Source of the DNA: Natrinema sp. DC36
GTDB lineage: Archaea > Halobacteriota > Halobacteria > Halobacteriales > Natrialbaceae
Direction of reading: 5' to 3'
Assembly: GCF_020405225.1 (NCBI RefSeq)
Contig: NZ_CP084472.1
Coordinates: 3,410,001-3,474,000 of the forward strand
DNA: 64,000 nucleotides
A program made the translations under genes and the position numbers. The notes below the pieces were generated by a model. The model made no database searches. It had not been told where the DNA came from and worked only from the letters and a program-made list of their open reading frames with translations. Shown one piece after another: positions 1-9,287 of the stretch; position 1 is the stretch's first letter; each line of letters begins with the position of its first letter.

Positions 1-144
1 TTGTCGCCTGTGACCTCGAACGACCGGACGGCGCCAGTCCGTCGCCTCGCGATCGACCGCTGATCGATGCGTCTCCCGATTCTGCGACTGAACCCGCCGC
101 GTAGCCGTGCTGTACGCCGAATTCGAACCTCTTAGCTTGCCGGG
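1..144. other. Non-coding or unassigned left edge
   Basis: I could not assign a gene here. An open frame on the plus strand runs in from the edge and stops at about 63, so it could be the tail of an upstream gene, but nothing in it is recognisable. It lies upstream of the promoter of the siderophore operon. Confidence 0.4.
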
Positions 145-150
145 TATAAA
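145..150 (+). promoter_or_regulatory. Probable TATA box of the siderophore operon
   Basis: TATAAA stands 130 bases before the GTG start of the first gene. A transcript from it would begin near 172-178, so the first iron box (153-166) lies between TATA box and start point and the second (189-202) just beyond it. That arrangement suits repression by an iron-loaded DtxR-type protein. Confidence 0.6.
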
Positions 151-152
151 CT

Positions 153-166
153 TTAGGTTGGCCTAA
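153..166 (+). promoter_or_regulatory. DtxR/IdeR-type iron box 1
   Basis: TTAGG-TTGG-CCTAA is an inverted repeat with 5-base arms that matches the ends of the DtxR/IdeR/SirR iron-box consensus. It sits inside a longer direct repeat (152-172) that recurs 36 bases downstream. Haloarchaea use DtxR-family regulators (Idr1, Idr2, SirR) for iron control. The assignment is by motif and by the iron-acquisition operon behind it. Confidence 0.75.
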
Positions 167-188
167 AAACCGGTACGCTTTTCAATGT

Positions 189-202
189 TTAGGTTGGCCT
201 AA
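189..202 (+). promoter_or_regulatory. DtxR/IdeR-type iron box 2
   Basis: An exact second copy of the 14-base inverted repeat TTAGG-TTGG-CCTAA, with the same flanking bases, centred 36 bases after the first. The spacing is close to three and a half helical turns. Two copies suggest cooperative binding of two regulator dimers near the transcription start. Confidence 0.75.
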
Positions 203-274
203 AAACCGTATGCCGAAGGAACAATTACCACTGGCGTCGCTCGATGACCGGTCGTTGGAGAGAGGTGTGCGTTC

Positions 275-1648
275 GTGACCGCCGGCGATTTGCCGGCCGA
301 GCGACTCCTCGCACAGCAGGCGCGCCGCGAGTCGAACGCGCGAACCTATCCCCGCTCGTTGCCGCTCGCGATCGAACGCGCACAGGGAGCGATCCTCGAG
401 GACGTCGACGGCAACGAGTACGTGGACTGTCTGGCGGGGGCGGGAACGCTCGCGCTCGGGCACAATCACCCGGCCGTCGTCGAGCGGATGGCGGAACTGC
501 TCGAGCGCGATCGTCCCCTCCACACGCTGGATCTGACGACCCCGGTCAAGGAACGGTTCGTCGATCGCTTACTCGAGAGCCTCCCAGACGAGTTCGCCGA
601 GACCGCGAAAGTCCAGTTCTGCAGTCCCGCCGGTACGGACGCCGTCGAGGCCGCGCTGAAGCTCGTCAAGACGGCCACGGGCAACCGATCGATGCTGGCG
701 TTCCAGGGGGCCTACCACGGGATGACCCGAGGTGCCCTCGAGCTGATGGGCGACACGGCGCCGAGAGAATCGGTGGCCGGGGTCGCGTCCGACGTCCACC
801 ATCTGCCCTATCCTCACGCCTATCGCTGTCCGTTCGGACTCGGCGGCGAGGACTGCTGGCGGACGAGCGCCGAGTACGTCGAACGCACCCTCTCCGATCC
901 CGCAAACGGGATCGTCGACCCCGCGGGGATGATCCTCGAGCCGGTACAGGGCGAGGGCGGCGCGGTGCCGGCACCCGGCGAGTGGCTCCGCGAGATGCGT
1001 CGAGTCACCCGCGAGCGCGACATTCCGCTGATCGTCGACGAGATCCAGACCGGACTCGGCCGCACCGGCGAACTGTACGCGTTCGAGCACGCCGATATCG
1101 TCCCGGACGTGCTGACGCTCTCGAAGGCCGTCGGCGGGGGGCTCCCCCTGTCGGTCGTCGTCTACGACGAGTCGCTGGACGTCTGGGAGCCCGGCGCGCA
1201 CGCCGGCACGTTCCGCGGGAACCAGCTGGCGATGGCCGCCGGGACCGCGACGATCGAACACGTCCTCGAGCACGACCTCGCAGACCGCGCGGCGGCGATG
1301 GGCGATCGGCTGCGAAGCCGGCTCGAGGAGACGGCCGCGACGTTCGATGCGGTCGGCGATGTCCGCGGACGCGGCCTACTGCTCGGGATGGAAGTCGTCG
1401 ATCCGGAGGGCGAACCCGACTCGCTCGGTCACGCGCCCGCGGACGGCGATCTCGCGTCGGCCGTCCAGTCGGCGGCGTTCGATCGCGGGATCGTCGTCGA
1501 GACGGGCGGCCGCCACGGCAGCGTCGTCCGGTTCCTCCCACCGCTCACGATTTCTGCGTCGCAGGTCGACGCCGTCGGCGAAATCGTTCACGAGAGCGTT
1601 CGATCGGTCGTCGCGGATGACCGGGAGCGGGCGGAGGCGCCGGCATGA
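275..1648 (+). CDS. dat: Diaminobutyrate--2-oxoglutarate aminotransferase, siderophore operon
   Basis: A 457-residue class III (ornithine/GABA-type) PLP aminotransferase. It should convert aspartate semialdehyde plus glutamate to L-2,4-diaminobutyrate, the first step towards the 1,3-diaminopropane used in schizokinen/rhizobactin-type siderophores. Visible motifs are VDEIQTGLGRTG with the Asp that contacts the PLP ring nitrogen, and LTLSKAVGGG with the Schiff-base Lys at about residue 284. The start is the GTG at 275, because an aligned N-terminus begins there; an overlapping frame from 244 is a shadow. It is first in a six-gene operon and its ATGA overlaps the decarboxylase start. A general GABA aminotransferase is possible from sequence alone, but the neighbours make the siderophore role likely. 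Confidence 0.9.
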   Translation: MTAGDLPAERLLAQQARRESNARTYPRSLPLAIERAQGAILEDVDGNEYVDCLAGAGTLALGHNHPAVVERMAELLERDRPLHTLDLTTPVKERFVDRLLESLPDEFAETAKVQFCSPAGTDAVEAALKLVKTATGNRSMLAFQGAYHGMTRGALELMGDTAPRESVAGVASDVHHLPYPHAYRCPFGLGGEDCWRTSAEYVERTLSDPANGIVDPAGMILEPVQGEGGAVPAPGEWLREMRRVTRERDIPLIVDEIQTGLGRTGELYAFEHADIVPDVLTLSKAVGGGLPLSVVVYDESLDVWEPGAHAGTFRGNQLAMAAGTATIEHVLEHDLADRAAAMGDRLRSRLEETAATFDAVGDVRGRGLLLGMEVVDPEGEPDSLGHAPADGDLASAVQSAAFDRGIVVETGGRHGSVVRFLPPLTISASQVDAVGEIVHESVRSVVADDRERAEAPA

Positions 1649-3231
1649 CGGGCAACGAACTGGCCGGCCAGTACCGTTCGGAAACCGACGGGCCGACGCC
1701 ACCGGACGCCTCGAGCGCCTTCCTCGGCGATCCGGACGGAAACGCCGCCTACGCGGACGCGATCGATCGGGCGCGCGAGTGTCTCCTCGAGTCGTTCGCG
1801 ACGGCCGACGGTCCCTATGCGGGAACCGATCACGAGACGCTCCGCGAGCGGACGGACGATCTGGCCGTCTTCCCCGACGAGGGCGAGTCGCTCGAGGCGG
1901 TCCTCGAGACGGTCGCCGACGAGGTGCTCGCCGATTCGGTTCGCGTCCACGATCCGGGCTGCGTCGCCCACCTCCACTGTCCGCCGGCGATCCCGGCGCT
2001 GGCCGCGGAGCTGCTGGTGTCGGGGACGAACCAGTCTATGGACTCGTTCGACCAGGCCCCCGCGGCGTCCGTCCTCGAGGAGCGCGTCGTCGACGCCTGC
2101 TGTGACCTGTTCGACTATCCGACCGGCGCGGACGGCGTCTTCACGGGCGGCGGCACGGAGTCGAACTTCCTCGGTCTCCTGCTGGCCCGCGATCGGTACT
2201 GCGAGCGGCGGTTCGACCGCGACGTGCAGACGGAGGGGCTCGGACCCGAAGCGGCGTCCGATCTCCGCCTGCTCTGTTCGGACGCCGCCCACTTCACCGC
2301 CGGACAGGCCGCCCACCACCTCGGTCTCGGCGAGGATGCGGTCGTCACGGTCCGGAGCGACGGGAACCATCGGATCGATCTCGAGGCGCTGGATTCGACC
2401 CTCGAGCGCCTCGGGGCCGAGGGCCGCCACCCGTTCGCGATCGTCGGCACCGCCGGCACGACGGACTTCGGGAGCATCGACCCGCTCGAGGCGCTGGCGG
2501 ATCGCGCCGCCGAGCGCGACCTGTGGTTCCACGTCGACGCCGCCTACGGCGGGGCGTGTGCGATCAGCGACCGCCTCCGCCCGAAGCTCGCGGGGATCGA
2601 TCGCGCCGACTCGATCGCCGTCGACTTCCACAAGCTGTTCTACCAGCCGATCAGCTGCGGGGCCTTCCTGTTGCGCGACGGCGACCGCTATCGGCACCTC
2701 GAGCGTAACGCGGCCTATCTGAACCCCGAACGGGACGACGCGGCGGGGGTTCCGAATCTCGTCTCGAAGTCGACGCGAACGACCCGCCGGTTCGACGCGC
2801 TGAAGCCGTTCGTGACGTTCAACGCGCTGGGCCGGACCGGCGTGGCCGACTGCGTCGAGTACGTCTGCGAGCTGGCCGACGCGGTCGCCGCCGAGATCCG
2901 AGCCGAACCGGCGCTGGAACTGTGCTGCGAGCCCGAACTGAGCGCGGTCGTCTTCCGGTACCGGCCGGATCGCCTCGAGCGATCGAACCGACCGACCGAG
3001 CGGGCCAGTTCCGACGCGTCGACCGGCGTCGATCGCATCAATCGCGCGATCCGCGACGAGTTACTGGCCGACGGCGAGGTCGTCCTCGCTCGGACGGAAG
3101 TCGACGGCACTGCCGCGCTGAAGGTTACCCTTCTGAATCCCCGAACGACGCTTTCGGACCTCCGAGAGGCCCTCGAGGCGGTTATCGACCGCGGCGAGGC
3201 CCTCGAACACGAACTTGGTGATTCCGCATGA
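1645..3231 (+). CDS. ddc: L-2,4-diaminobutyrate decarboxylase
   Basis: A 528-residue group II PLP decarboxylase (glutamate/aromatic-amino-acid decarboxylase fold). It removes CO2 from L-2,4-diaminobutyrate to give 1,3-diaminopropane. The PLP Lys is in the VDFHKLFYQP motif at about residue 330, preceded by HVDAAYGG, the usual PLP-binding Asp motif. Start and stop both overlap their neighbours by 4 bases (ATGA), so it is translationally coupled to dat and to the synthetase that follows. A dat-ddc pair followed by IucA/IucC genes is the order of the rhizobactin rhbAB genes and of haloarchaeal siderophore clusters. Confidence 0.92.
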   Translation: MTGNELAGQYRSETDGPTPPDASSAFLGDPDGNAAYADAIDRARECLLESFATADGPYAGTDHETLRERTDDLAVFPDEGESLEAVLETVADEVLADSVRVHDPGCVAHLHCPPAIPALAAELLVSGTNQSMDSFDQAPAASVLEERVVDACCDLFDYPTGADGVFTGGGTESNFLGLLLARDRYCERRFDRDVQTEGLGPEAASDLRLLCSDAAHFTAGQAAHHLGLGEDAVVTVRSDGNHRIDLEALDSTLERLGAEGRHPFAIVGTAGTTDFGSIDPLEALADRAAERDLWFHVDAAYGGACAISDRLRPKLAGIDRADSIAVDFHKLFYQPISCGAFLLRDGDRYRHLERNAAYLNPERDDAAGVPNLVSKSTRTTRRFDALKPFVTFNALGRTGVADCVEYVCELADAVAAEIRAEPALELCCEPELSAVVFRYRPDRLERSNRPTERASSDASTGVDRINRAIRDELLADGEVVLARTEVDGTAALKVTLLNPRTTLSDLREALEAVIDRGEALEHELGDSA

Positions 3232-5141
3232 CTCCACAACCCACGACACCGACGGCGACGACCGACGAGCGTCGCGTCGATCCGACGCGGGTCGCACGCG
3301 ACGCGACGGTGCACAGCTTCCTGAACTGCTACTGCCACGAGACCGGTGCCGGCGAGTTCGTCGCGGCCGCGGACGCGCCCGTCCCCGGCGACCGCGCTCC
3401 GGCGACCGGACTCGTGTTATCCTGCTCGCTTCCGAATCAGGGGATCGACCTGTTCGCTCCCGTGGACTACCGCTCCCCGACCGGTCGCCATCTGTTCGAC
3501 CTCCCCGCCTACTTTCGGGCCGGGAACGGCGGCGACCCGGTCGAACTGGACTACACCACGCTCGCGACGCTCGTCACGAAGGAACTCGAGATCGAGCGCG
3601 GCGCGGACGGGAACCGCGACGATCTCCTCGAGCGGATCGTCCGCTCCTGCCGGAACATCGAGCGGTACGTCGACGCCCGCGCGGACGACGGAGACGTCCT
3701 GTACGGGTCGGAGTTCACCTTCCGCGAGGCCGAACAGTCGCTCGTCTTCGGCCACCTCCGACATCCGACGCCGAAGAGCCGCCGGGGGATGGAGCGCGAC
3801 GCCGAGCGCTACGCGCCCGAACTCGAGGGCTCGTTTCGGCTCCACTACGTTCGTGCCGATCCCGACATCGTCGAGAGCGAGTCCGCGCGCGCGGACGCCG
3901 CCGCGGAGTGGGTTCGCGAGGCGCTACGCGACGATCCGACCGTCGACGAGTCGATCCTCGAGGGCCGACTCGCGAACGGCGACGACGATGACGTTCTCCT
4001 GCCGGTTCACCCGTGGCAGGCGGATCGGCTGCTCGAGCGCCCCGACGTACGGGACCTCATCTCGGCGGGGAAACTCGAGTCGCTCGGCCCGCTGGGCCGC
4101 GAGTTCCACCCGACGACGTCCGTGCGGACGCTGTACGCGCCCGACTCGCCGTTCATGGTCAAGGGATCGCTCGCCGTCGAGATCACCAACTCGCTGCGGA
4201 CGAACAAGCGGCCGGAACTCGAGCGCGGAGTCGCGATTTCGGACCTGTTGGCGACCGAACTCGGCGACGACCTGCGAGAACGGTTCCCCGGGTTCGACGT
4301 GATTCGGGATCCGGCCTACCTGACGATCGATCCGGACGCGCTGGGCGTCGAGGGCGACGAATCCGGCTTCGAGGTCGTCCTCCGGGAGAACCCGTTTCGG
4401 GGCGAGGACGCCCGGCGGACGACGCCCGTCGTGGCCCTCTGTCAGGACGCGATCGGCGACGGGACCTCCCGTCTGGGCCGCATCGTCGGCTCGATCGCCG
4501 AGCGCGAGGGCCGCGACCCCGCCGCCGTCAGCGAGGAGTGGTTCCGCCGCTATCTCGGGATCTCGGTCCGGCCGCTCCTGTGGCTCTACCTCGAGCGCGG
4601 GATCGGGCTCGAGGCCCACCAGCAAAACAGCGTGCTCGCGCTGGACGAGGCGGGCTACCCCGACGAGTTCCGCTACCGGGACAACCAGGGCTACTACTTC
4701 CCCGAGAACGCGTCCGACCGGCTCGAGGCCGTGTATCCGGGCATCGGCGAGCGGGCGAACTCGATCTGTCCGGACGCGGTCGCCGACGAGCGAATCCGCT
4801 ACTACGTCGTGCTCAACAACGCCCTCGGCGTGATCAACGCCTTCGGAACGGCGGGGCTGGTCGACGAGGAGCGACTGCTCGCTGTCCTTCGTACGGAAAT
4901 CGAGTCGCTCCGGGAGTTCGACCGGCCCGGCACGTCGATTCTGGACCCGCTCCTCGAGTCGGCGACCGTCCCCTGCAAGGCGAACCTGCTGACCCGCTTC
5001 CGCGGGCTGGACGAACTCGAGGCCCCCTCGCTCGACGAGCAGTCGGTCTACGCCGACGTGCGGAATCCGCTCGTCGACGCATCGGATGCGACCGGGCCCA
5101 CCGGTCCGGCGCAGTCGACCGGAGCGGAGGTGAACCGATGA
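3228..5141 (+). CDS. IucA/IucC-family siderophore synthetase, first copy
   Basis: A 637-residue NIS (NRPS-independent siderophore) synthetase. Such enzymes adenylate a carboxyl of citrate, or of a citrate monoamide, and condense it with the hydroxylated, acylated diamine. Family motifs visible are LLPVHPWQ near residue 258, the VKGSLAVEITNSLR block in the middle, and GLEAHQQNSVL near residue 462 within the C-terminal FhuF-like part. It overlaps ddc and the acyltransferase by ATGA junctions. It corresponds in position to rhbC. Which of the two IucA/IucC enzymes acts first on citrate cannot be read from the sequence. Confidence 0.92.
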   Translation: MTPQPTTPTATTDERRVDPTRVARDATVHSFLNCYCHETGAGEFVAAADAPVPGDRAPATGLVLSCSLPNQGIDLFAPVDYRSPTGRHLFDLPAYFRAGNGGDPVELDYTTLATLVTKELEIERGADGNRDDLLERIVRSCRNIERYVDARADDGDVLYGSEFTFREAEQSLVFGHLRHPTPKSRRGMERDAERYAPELEGSFRLHYVRADPDIVESESARADAAAEWVREALRDDPTVDESILEGRLANGDDDDVLLPVHPWQADRLLERPDVRDLISAGKLESLGPLGREFHPTTSVRTLYAPDSPFMVKGSLAVEITNSLRTNKRPELERGVAISDLLATELGDDLRERFPGFDVIRDPAYLTIDPDALGVEGDESGFEVVLRENPFRGEDARRTTPVVALCQDAIGDGTSRLGRIVGSIAEREGRDPAAVSEEWFRRYLGISVRPLLWLYLERGIGLEAHQQNSVLALDEAGYPDEFRYRDNQGYYFPENASDRLEAVYPGIGERANSICPDAVADERIRYYVVLNNALGVINAFGTAGLVDEERLLAVLRTEIESLREFDRPGTSILDPLLESATVPCKANLLTRFRGLDELEAPSLDEQSVYADVRNPLVDASDATGPTGPAQSTGAEVNR

Positions 5142-5809
5142 CGGCCCGCGCCCCCGATCGCGGACCGCACGCAACGGTTGTCTCGGACTACGACTTCGAG
5201 TACTACGACGAGACGATCGACCGCCACATCGGCTTCCGGCCGGTCTCGCTCGAGCGCGACCTCGGCCGCCTGCACGCGTGGCTCGGTTCGGCCCACGTCA
5301 AACCCTACTGGGATCTCGACGAACCGCTGCCGGCGTTCCGCGAGACGCTTCGCGAGAAACTCGCGGACGACCATCAGACGCTGTACGTCGGCTGTCTGGA
5401 TCACGTTCCGATGAGCTACTGGGAGCGCTACTGGGCCGCCGAAGACGACCTGGCGGCGTACTACGACGCCGCCCCGGCCGATCAGGGGATTCACCTCCTG
5501 CTCGGTCCGACCGAGTACGTCGGCGAGGGGTACGCGGCTCCCTTGCTCCGGGCGATGCTGGCCTTCCAGTTCAGCCACCCCGAGACCGATCGCGTCGTCG
5601 GCGAGCCCGACACCCGCAACGAAGCGGTCCTCGGACTCGCCGGACGGTGCGGCTTCCAGTTCCGCCGCGAGTTCGAGTTCGAAGAAGAAGAAAAGACGGC
5701 GAGCCTCGTCGTCTGCACGCGCGAGCGGTTCGAACGCGAGGCCTGGCCGCCGACCGCGGACGCGGACGAAGCGGACGCGCGACCGTCGCAGGTGAGCGAC
5801 GATGACTGA
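5138..5809 (+). CDS. Siderophore N-hydroxy-diamine acyltransferase (IucB/RhbD/AlcB type)
   Basis: A 223-residue GNAT-fold acyltransferase of the siderophore-specific group. It should acylate the N-hydroxyamine made by the monooxygenase, forming the hydroxamate. The RPVSLERDLGRLHAWLG start, HVKPYWDLDEPL and the later DQGIHLLLGP and EPDTRNEAVLGL blocks are characteristic. The start is the ATG at 5138, which overlaps the synthetase stop; a much longer open frame upstream is a shadow. It ends 8 bases inside the monooxygenase gene. Confidence 0.9.
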   Translation: MTARAPDRGPHATVVSDYDFEYYDETIDRHIGFRPVSLERDLGRLHAWLGSAHVKPYWDLDEPLPAFRETLREKLADDHQTLYVGCLDHVPMSYWERYWAAEDDLAAYYDAAPADQGIHLLLGPTEYVGEGYAAPLLRAMLAFQFSHPETDRVVGEPDTRNEAVLGLAGRCGFQFRREFEFEEEEKTASLVVCTRERFEREAWPPTADADEADARPSQVSDDD

Positions 5810-7319
5810 AGGCGAGTCCAGTACCGTCGACAGCACCAGCGCCGACGCGGACACCATCGTCGACGGCGGTGCCGAATCCGATCCCGTCACCGATCGCGGT
5901 CACTACGACGTGCTCGGCGTCGGCCTCGGCCCGTTCAACCTCGGACTCGCGGCGCTGCTCGACGGGGCCGACCCCGACCTCGCGCTCGATGCCGTCTTCC
6001 TCGAGCGCGAGCCCGAGTTCGCCTGGCACGAGGGGATGCTGATCGAAGGCGTCACGCTCGAGGTGCCGTTCCTCGCGGATCTGGTGACGATGGCCGACCC
6101 CACCAACCCTTACAGCTTCCTCAACTACGTCCGCGAGCGCGACCGCATCTACGAGTTCTACTTCTACGAGACGTTCCAGCTCCCCCGTCGCGAGTACGAC
6201 GAGTACCTGCGCTGGGTCGCCGAGACGGTGCCGACGACGCGGTTCGGGCGCGAGGTGACGAGCGTCGAGTACGAGGCTGCGGACGCAGGCAGCGGACGTG
6301 ACGGTGCCGGCGGAACGGCGGACGCCGGAACGTTCGTCGTCGAGGCCATCGACCCCGAGACGGGGCAGCGCTACCGCTACCGCGCCGACGACCTCGTCAT
6401 GGGCGTCGGCTCCCGGCCCGCGCTGCCGGAGTTCGCCCGCGACCGCGCCGACGGAGACGAGCCGCTGTTCCACACCGCCGACTACCTCGAGCGCCGCGAC
6501 GACGCCCTCGCGGCCGACGCGATCACCGTCGTCGGCTCCGGGCAGAGCGCCGCCGAGGTCGTGTTAGACCTGCTCGAGCGCCAGTCCGTCCGCGACTATC
6601 GACTCGACTGGCTCACCCGGTCGGACGGCTTCTTCCCGATGGAGTACTCGAAGCTCGGTCTCCAGCACTTCACGCCCGAGTACGCGCGGTACTTCTACGA
6701 CCTGCCACAGTCGCGCAAGGACGACCTGCTGGCCGACCAGGACCTGCTCTACAAGGGGATCGACCCCGAGACCAGCGAGCGGATCTACGACACCCTCTAC
6801 GAGCGTTCGATCGGCGACCGCGAGCCCGACTTCGGCATGCTCGCGACGACCGAAGTCGCCGATATCGAGCGCCTCGACGGCAGCTACTGGCTCGAGTGCG
6901 AGCAGCGCCAGCAGGAGACGGCGTTCGCGCTCGAGACGGACGCCGTGATCTTCGGGACGGGGTATCAGCGGCCGACGCCGACGTTCCTCGAGCCGATCGC
7001 CGATCGGATCGCGTTCGACGATCGGGGCCGGTTCCGCGTGAGCGAGGACTATCGGATCGAGGGAGCGTTCGGGAGTCCGGACGACGACGGCGGCCGCGTG
7101 TTCGTCCAGAACGCCGAGGTGCACACCCACGGCGTCGGCGCGCCGGATCTCGGCCTGGGCTGTTACCGGAACGCGGTGATCATCGACCGGCTCGTCGGCC
7201 GCGAGGTGTATCCCATCGATCGGGACACCGTCTTCCAGCGTTTCGACGTCGAATCGTTCGCCGACCACGCGCCTGTTCGGACCGGCACCGCGCAATCGCC
7301 GCCACTCACCACGGAGTAA
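5802..7319 (+). CDS. L-lysine/diamine N-monooxygenase (IucD/RhbE type)
   Basis: A 505-residue flavin N-hydroxylating monooxygenase. It uses FAD, NADPH and O2 to hydroxylate a terminal amine, here presumably 1,3-diaminopropane given the dat-ddc genes upstream. The FAD motif GVGLGPFNLGLAAL is near residue 45, the NADPH motif VVGSGQSAAEV near 245, and the C-terminal FGTGYQRP motif near 385. The first 35 residues are an acidic, Thr/Ser-rich extension common in haloarchaea. It overlaps the acyltransferase by 8 bases; the second synthetase follows after 3 bases. Confidence 0.92.
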   Translation: MTEGESSTVDSTSADADTIVDGGAESDPVTDRGHYDVLGVGLGPFNLGLAALLDGADPDLALDAVFLEREPEFAWHEGMLIEGVTLEVPFLADLVTMADPTNPYSFLNYVRERDRIYEFYFYETFQLPRREYDEYLRWVAETVPTTRFGREVTSVEYEAADAGSGRDGAGGTADAGTFVVEAIDPETGQRYRYRADDLVMGVGSRPALPEFARDRADGDEPLFHTADYLERRDDALAADAITVVGSGQSAAEVVLDLLERQSVRDYRLDWLTRSDGFFPMEYSKLGLQHFTPEYARYFYDLPQSRKDDLLADQDLLYKGIDPETSERIYDTLYERSIGDREPDFGMLATTEVADIERLDGSYWLECEQRQQETAFALETDAVIFGTGYQRPTPTFLEPIADRIAFDDRGRFRVSEDYRIEGAFGSPDDDGGRVFVQNAEVHTHGVGAPDLGLGCYRNAVIIDRLVGREVYPIDRDTVFQRFDVESFADHAPVRTGTAQSPPLTTE

Positions 7320-7322
7320 TTC

Positions 7323-9173
7323 ATGCAAAACGCACGACACACGACGGAGACGGAGTACGGACTCGACGGAATCGACGCGCTAGACGACGCGCTGACCGAA
7401 GACCGCTGGAACGACGCGGGCCGGGAGTTGCTCGCGAAGATCCTGCGGGAGTTCACCTACGAGGACATCATCGAGCCCGAACCGGTCGACGACGATCGAT
7501 CCGGTGACGGATCCGGCGGCGAGTGGACCACCTACGAGATCGATCTCGAGGGGACTCGCTACCGCTTCGACGCCGTCGAGCGGTTCTGGGACTCCGTCAG
7601 CGTTCGCGTCGACTCGATCGAACGCGACGCGGGCGACGGGTTCGAGCCTGCCGACGACCCCCTCCAGTTCGTCGTCGACCTCGAGCCGACGATCGATATG
7701 GACTCGATCACGGCCGGCCACCTCGTCCGCGAGTACACCAACACGCTGCTCGCGGACGCCCACATCGATTCGGCCGACGCCGAACGGTCCGTGCTCGACA
7801 TGTCCTACGCCGAAATCGAGGGCGAGATGACCGGCCACCCGTGGCTCACCTTCAACAAGGGCCGGGTCGGCTGGGGATACGATGACTATCGGGACTACGC
7901 TCCCGAGCGCGCCGAGTCGATCCGGCTCTCGTGGTGTGCCGTCTCCCGAGAGGCGGCCGAGTTCGTCAGCGTCGAGGGCCTCGAGCACGAGGCGCTCCTC
8001 GAGTCGGAGCTCGGGAGCCACTACGGCCGGTTCCGCGCGGAACTCGAAGGGCGCGGGCTCGACCCCGAGGACTATCTCCTTCTGCCGGTTCACGACTGGC
8101 AGTGGGAGAACGCGATCGTCCCCATGTTCGGCAAACAGCTCGCGACGGACGACATCGTGCCGCTGGGGGCGGGGCCGGACGAGTACCTGCCCATGCAGTC
8201 GGTCCGGACGTTCGTCAACGCCGACGAGCCGGGCAAACACAACGTGAAGCTCCCGATGATGATCACCAACACCCTCGTCTGGCGCGGCCTCCCCGGCGAG
8301 CGCACCGAGGCCGCGCCGCTCGTCACGGAGTACGTGAAGGACGTTCGGGACTCGGACCCGTTCCTGCGCGACGACTGCGAGGTCGTCCTGCCGGGCGAAA
8401 TAGCGGGCGTGAACTTCGATCACCCGACGTTCGACGCGCTCGAGGGCCCGGCCTACCAGTACACCGAACTGCTGGGCTGCGTCTGGCGCGAGAGCGTCAC
8501 GGACCTGATCGACGAGGACGAGCGGGCGATGACCCTCTCCGCCCTGCTGCACGTCGAGGATGGCGACCCGCTGATCTCGAAACTCGTCGAGCGCTCCGAT
8601 CTCGCGCTCTCCGAGTGGCTCGACGAGCTGTTCGCCACGATGCTCCCGCCGCTGCTACACTACCTCTACCGGTACGGAACCGCGTTCTCGCCCCACGGGG
8701 AGAACACGATCCTCGTTCTCGAGGACGATCGGCCGTCCCGGCTCGCCGTCAAGGATTTCGTCGACGACGTCAACGTCGCCGAGGCACCGCTCGAGGAGCT
8801 ACAGGGACTGCCCGACGACCTCGAGGACGTGTTGCTGTCCGTGCCGCCGGAAGAGTTGCGTCTGTTCGTCGTCTACGGGCTGTTCGTCGGCGTCTACCGC
8901 TACCTCGCGGACCTGCTGGTTCGCCACCACGACTATTCGGAAGAGCAATTCTGGGGACAGGTCCGGACCGCGATCGAGGACTATCAGGCGCAGTTCCCCG
9001 ACCTCGAGGACCGATTCGAGCTGTTCGACCTGCTCGAGCCGGCGGTCCCGAAGCTGACGCTGAACCGCAACCGCATACTCGACATCGGCTACGGCGACCT
9101 CCCGGAGCGACCCCACGCGGTCGAGCACGGAACCGTGCCGAACCCGCTCTCCGAGGTCGAACCAGAACGGTAA
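7323..9173 (+). CDS. IucA/IucC-family siderophore synthetase, second copy
   Basis: A 616-residue NIS synthetase, last gene of the operon and matching rhbF in position. It shares with the first copy the LLPVHDWQ block (near residue 254), the MQSVRTF and PMMITNTL blocks and FSPHGENTILVLE (near 456). Together the two enzymes would attach two hydroxamate arms to citrate, giving a schizokinen-like product. No transporter, ferric-siderophore receptor or reductase gene is visible in the window, so export and uptake must be encoded elsewhere. Confidence 0.92.
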   Translation: MQNARHTTETEYGLDGIDALDDALTEDRWNDAGRELLAKILREFTYEDIIEPEPVDDDRSGDGSGGEWTTYEIDLEGTRYRFDAVERFWDSVSVRVDSIERDAGDGFEPADDPLQFVVDLEPTIDMDSITAGHLVREYTNTLLADAHIDSADAERSVLDMSYAEIEGEMTGHPWLTFNKGRVGWGYDDYRDYAPERAESIRLSWCAVSREAAEFVSVEGLEHEALLESELGSHYGRFRAELEGRGLDPEDYLLLPVHDWQWENAIVPMFGKQLATDDIVPLGAGPDEYLPMQSVRTFVNADEPGKHNVKLPMMITNTLVWRGLPGERTEAAPLVTEYVKDVRDSDPFLRDDCEVVLPGEIAGVNFDHPTFDALEGPAYQYTELLGCVWRESVTDLIDEDERAMTLSALLHVEDGDPLISKLVERSDLALSEWLDELFATMLPPLLHYLYRYGTAFSPHGENTILVLEDDRPSRLAVKDFVDDVNVAEAPLEELQGLPDDLEDVLLSVPPEELRLFVVYGLFVGVYRYLADLLVRHHDYSEEQFWGQVRTAIEDYQAQFPDLEDRFELFDLLEPAVPKLTLNRNRILDIGYGDLPERPHAVEHGTVPNPLSEVEPER

Positions 9174-9287
9174 CGGCGACGCTCGAGATTCGAATCGACG
9201 AGCGGTAGCATAGAACGCAGCTCCTGCGTTTCGGGGTTCGCCGGAGGTGAAGCGGCTTCAGTCGTTCTTGGTCGTTCTCGGACGTCC

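Noticed and set aside
244-1620. Long open frame of Arg-rich protein overlapping the aminotransferase
   Set aside because: Highly basic, Arg/Gly-rich translation typical of a +1 shadow in GC-rich DNA; the aminotransferase frame has full-length family motifs. The same holds for the many other long shadows in the window.
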